Of a DNA stretch of 64,000 bases, positions 61,973 to 64,000 are shown piece after piece. The first letter of the stretch is position 1. Each line of letters begins with the position of its first letter. Below the pieces are notes generated by a model that was not told the origin of the DNA, did not search any database, and saw only the letters and a list, made by a program, of their open reading frames with translations. Source of the stretch: a virus. The stretch lies in the IMG/VR virus record IMGVR_UViG_3300025137_000020, positions 41,337 to 105,336 of that record; one strand, given 5' to 3'. Made by a program: the position numbers and the translations under genes.

Positions 61973-62013
61973 AATATATTACCTACACATTCTTTAATTT
62001 TGTTCATATATAT

Positions 62014-62042
62014 AGTATACTATATTTTGGCACAAATGTAAA
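62014..62042 (-). promoter_or_regulatory. Sigma-70-like promoter for dexA
   Basis: -35 TTTACA (62037-62042), 17-nt spacer, -10 TATACT (62014-62019), preceded by GTC. It begins at the end of the glycosyltransferase gene. Confidence 0.75.
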
Positions 62043-62045
62043 GAC

Positions 62046-62699
62046 TTATTTTTCGATTTTCTTCTTAATTATCTCTTTACCGGCAGGTCCTGTCCAATGC
62101 ATTATCTTCTTATTTGGATTGTCCTGTCCTCTAGCTACTAGAACTCTTAACCACTGATACTCCATTGGCATCTCAACTAAGTTTTTTAATTGATGTGGTT
62201 GAACATGAACTAAATTGTGTAATACCTCTTGGTCACCTCTTAACCAACCGTTGTTGCACCATTCAGTCCAAACTTTTAAAATGTCTGGTGTGTCTTTTAC
62301 TACTACAACACCAGTTGCGTGCCATTTTTCATTAGCCACCTCTTTTCTTCTACACGGGTCATCTGTAATACCCATGTTAGTACCATCAACATAATCAAAT
62401 ATATCACTAATGTCTGCGAGTACTTCACAATCGACGTCTATCCAACATTTGTATTCGTATGGTGCGTCGATAAGAGTTTGAGGTTTATGAAACCACGAGC
62501 ATTTGTGATGCTTAGGATATTTAATAAAGTGGTCAGCTCTTTCTTCAGCCCATTCAGACCAGCCGTTATCCATACCAAAATCACAAATAACGACATCAGT
62601 ATTATTATGTTTCCATACATTTTCTAACCACCATGGTAGCATCCACTGATGATTAGAATCGACACCAGTTATAAAGCATTGTTTTTTCTTAGAAGACAT
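62046..62699 (-). CDS. Second glycosyltransferase (GT-A type)
   Basis: 217 aa from ATG 62699 (MSSKKKQCFITGVDSNHQWM). An in-frame start at 62861 would overlap the previous gene. It contains YEYKCWIDVDCEVLADISDI with a DVD metal motif, TGVVVVKDTPDIL, and GWLRGDQEVLHNLV. This is the GT-A donor-site pattern of nucleotide-sugar glycosyltransferases. It could add a second sugar to hydroxymethylcytosine, or act on host glycans. Confidence 0.75.
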   Translation of the reverse strand: MSSKKKQCFITGVDSNHQWMLPWWLENVWKHNNTDVVICDFGMDNGWSEWAEERADHFIKYPKHHKCSWFHKPQTLIDAPYEYKCWIDVDCEVLADISDIFDYVDGTNMGITDDPCRRKEVANEKWHATGVVVVKDTPDILKVWTEWCNNGWLRGDQEVLHNLVHVQPHQLKNLVEMPMEYQWLRVLVARGQDNPNKKIMHWTGPAGKEIIKKKIEK

Positions 62700-62706
62700 A
62701 TAACGA

Positions 62707-62982
62707 TTATTCAGTTTCGTTATAAAATGGAAATACCATTTGTCTATCGTCTTCAGGCTGTACCTCGCTGACGCTTTCTTCTTGGGTATTAAATCGCTGT
62801 AGCAGAGCGAGCATTTCTTTTTTGTGTGATACCTCTTGTTTAAAAAGAGCCGACTCTTCATCCATCGTAGGAAGAATCATTTGCTTCTCGTTAATGTGCA
62901 ACCAATATTCAAGGCTGTCTATTTTATTTTGAACCCAGTCACTCATTCGGTGCCGGTTGCTGTAACTATGTGTTCCGTTCAT
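62707..62982 (-). CDS. Hypothetical protein, 91 aa
   Basis: MNGTHSYSNRHRMSDWVQNK, then a helical middle (EKQMILPTMDEESALFKQEV) and an acidic end. ATG 62982 is preferred because GGAG lies upstream; a TTG at 62997 overlaps the previous gene. Not recognised. Confidence 0.65.
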   Translation of the reverse strand: MNGTHSYSNRHRMSDWVQNKIDSLEYWLHINEKQMILPTMDEESALFKQEVSHKKEMLALLQRFNTQEESVSEVQPEDDRQMVFPFYNETE

Positions 62983-62987
62983 ATTTT

Positions 62988-63473
62988 TTATCTCCAATAA
63001 TTTTTTGGATAGTATTGTTGGTGGGTGTGCCTATGACACTTTTGTAAAGCCATAGCTTCTAGGAAAGTGGGAACTATAGCACAATCGACGTGGCTATATC
63101 CTAACTCTCGTGCTGCATATAGACGATTCGACCCTCCCCATACTACAAGTAATTTTTCATCTTGTTTGTCATCCGCCATCCAAAATGGGAGTTCATTTAT
63201 AAGGTGGCCGTACTTTGCTTTCTGCCCTTTTAACTCAGCCTTTGTACATTTGACTGTCAACAATGGATTATACAATCCGTTCTTAGCTATATCATCTTTG
63301 ATCGGGCCATAAAACTCTTTGCCCAAATGTGAAATAGCTTTTGGAACAGATGCCCACAACTCGTTTACGTCATGTTGCTCAATCAGATACTTTTTATTGT
63401 GTGTTTTTGATTCGAACTTTGTGGTATTTTGCCAATACCCTTGTTTATGGTAATTGCTTTTTAATAGTCTCAT
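62988..63473 (-). CDS. ParB/Srx-like domain protein
   Basis: 161 aa from ATG 63473 (MRLLKSNYHKQGYWQNTTKF). A GTG at 63485 overlaps the previous gene. GPIKDDIAKNGLYNPLLTVK and VVWGGSNRLYAARELGYSHV match the ParB N-terminal-like pattern (G-[GH]-x-R-L-x-A-A-x-E-L-G), a CTPase/nucleotide-binding fold also found in modification enzymes. Role unknown; it may act in DNA binding or as a nuclease. Confidence 0.7.
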   Translation of the reverse strand: MRLLKSNYHKQGYWQNTTKFESKTHNKKYLIEQHDVNELWASVPKAISHLGKEFYGPIKDDIAKNGLYNPLLTVKCTKAELKGQKAKYGHLINELPFWMADDKQDEKLLVVWGGSNRLYAARELGYSHVDCAIVPTFLEAMALQKCHRHTHQQYYPKNYWR

Positions 63474-63474
63474 T

Positions 63475-64000
63475 TTATAGTTCACTGCTTAATACATATT
63501 CTAAAGCCCTTTGCGCTTCTTTTTCAATTGGTCTATTCTTATACCATCCACCCGTCTCTAAATCTATTTGTCTGCATAGAATAGTAATATCGGTTGCTGA
63601 TATAGGATATTTATACTTGATCGCAGAGCCTGCTATAGAAATCATTATCTGAAACATTTTGTGATACCATCCCGCTTCAGATATAGTACGATACTCGTCT
63701 ACTAATCGTTTATGTACGAACTTACAATCGTGGTATGAAGACCAGGTGTAGTCGTCGTTAGTAAGACTATCTTTTCTATGTTGAAGAATTGCTCTTTGCA
63801 TTTCGACAGGAAGTTTAGATAAGAATGTACCACTATTATCTACATACTCGTGCCGATCCATTAGCTCTTTAGGATTTAGTTCTTTACCTTTATTGGCGAA
63901 GCAAAAGTTAAATGCATTAGGATACACGGCTGGTATATAATACATACGAGATAAGTCTTTAGTCTGTGGGTCACCAATAGAATTGAACTCTTTATTTAGT
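63475..64000 (-). CDS. Hypothetical protein, cut by right edge (C-terminal part)
   Basis: The frame is open from the right edge to the stop at 63475, at least 174 residues. RHEYVDNSGTFLSKLPVEMQ and ARHRKDSLT-like residues (ILQHRKDSLTNDDYTW) are followed by the helical end TGGWYKNRPIEKEAQRALEY. The start lies outside the window. The ATG at 63945 is probably internal. I do not recognise the family with confidence; a replication-associated role would fit the neighbourhood. Confidence 0.65.
   Translation of the reverse strand, partial: LNKEFNSIGDPQTKDLSRMYYIPAVYPNAFNFCFANKGKELNPKELMDRHEYVDNSGTFLSKLPVEMQRAILQHRKDSLTNDDYTWSSYHDCKFVHKRLVDEYRTISEAGWYHKMFQIMISIAGSAIKYKYPISATDITILCRQIDLETGGWYKNRPIEKEAQRALEYVLSSEL

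Overview
This window is part of a T4-like (Tevenvirinae-related) myovirus genome, most likely a marine phage of a Gram-negative host. The evidence is a nearly complete T4-type baseplate set (gp5, gp6, gp8, gp25, gp26, gp27-like, gp48, gp51, gp53, gp54-like, PAAR tip), the gp4 head-completion nuclease, a tape measure, and the T4 replication and late-transcription core (gp32, gp59, gp33, gp41, UvsX, DexA, dCMP hydroxymethylase). The DUF4815 structural protein, 2OG-Fe oxygenase, tryptophan halogenase and giant fibre-like proteins are typical of marine relatives. The sequence is AT-rich. Genes are packed with start/stop overlaps, and I see no integrase, insertion sequence or CRISPR array. The host cannot be named from this sequence; early promoters are close to the bacterial sigma-70 consensus.

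Region 1 (1-33.7 kb, minus strand) is the virion distal-tail block. In transcription order it runs gp48, gp53, gp27-like, gp5, a small ORF, a GH10 glycoside hydrolase, PAAR tip, a large coiled-coil protein, gp25, gp6, a giant 3677-residue protein in the gp7 position, gp8, a DUF4815 protein, a small coiled-coil protein and a tail fibre cut by the window edge. T4-type late boxes (TATAAATA) precede several of these genes. Region 2 (33.7-38.5 kb, plus strand) is a divergent late operon: gp4, putative DNA end protector, gp54-like tube protein, gp26, a frameshifted gp51 and the tape measure.

Region 3 (38.5-64 kb, minus strand) is mostly early or middle genes: tRNA-Arg, gp32, gp59, gp33, a run of small unknown ORFs, then a late-promoter-driven envelope and lysis cassette (SleB-type hydrolase, Cys-rich lipoprotein, membrane proteins, outer-membrane barrel). 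After it come SHMT, tryptophan halogenase, tRNA-Glu, the gp41 helicase and UvsX. Eight sigma-70-like promoters share 17-nt spacers, and several share GTCTTTACA around the -35 box.

The most interesting system is the DNA-modification block. A promoter at about 58.0 kb drives four overlapping genes: a T4 alpha-glucosyltransferase-like enzyme, a HAD phosphatase fused to a small-molecule kinase, a CTP-transferase, and a C5-cytosine methyltransferase. Just upstream lie dCMP hydroxymethylase, dCMP deaminase, a 2OG oxygenase, a probable Nmad1 protein and a dATP/dGTP diphosphohydrolase-like protein. A second glycosyltransferase lies at 62 kb and SHMT, a one-carbon donor, at 47 kb. Together these suggest hydroxymethylcytosine DNA decorated with a CDP-activated group that may not be plain glucose. 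Other highlights are a GH10 hydrolase built into the baseplate gene order, a textbook -1 frameshift site joining gp26 to gp51, late promoters placed so close to start codons that the transcripts may be leaderless, and a lone plus-strand late microgene inside the early block. About a dozen small genes too short for routine ORF calling were read by hand and are listed.
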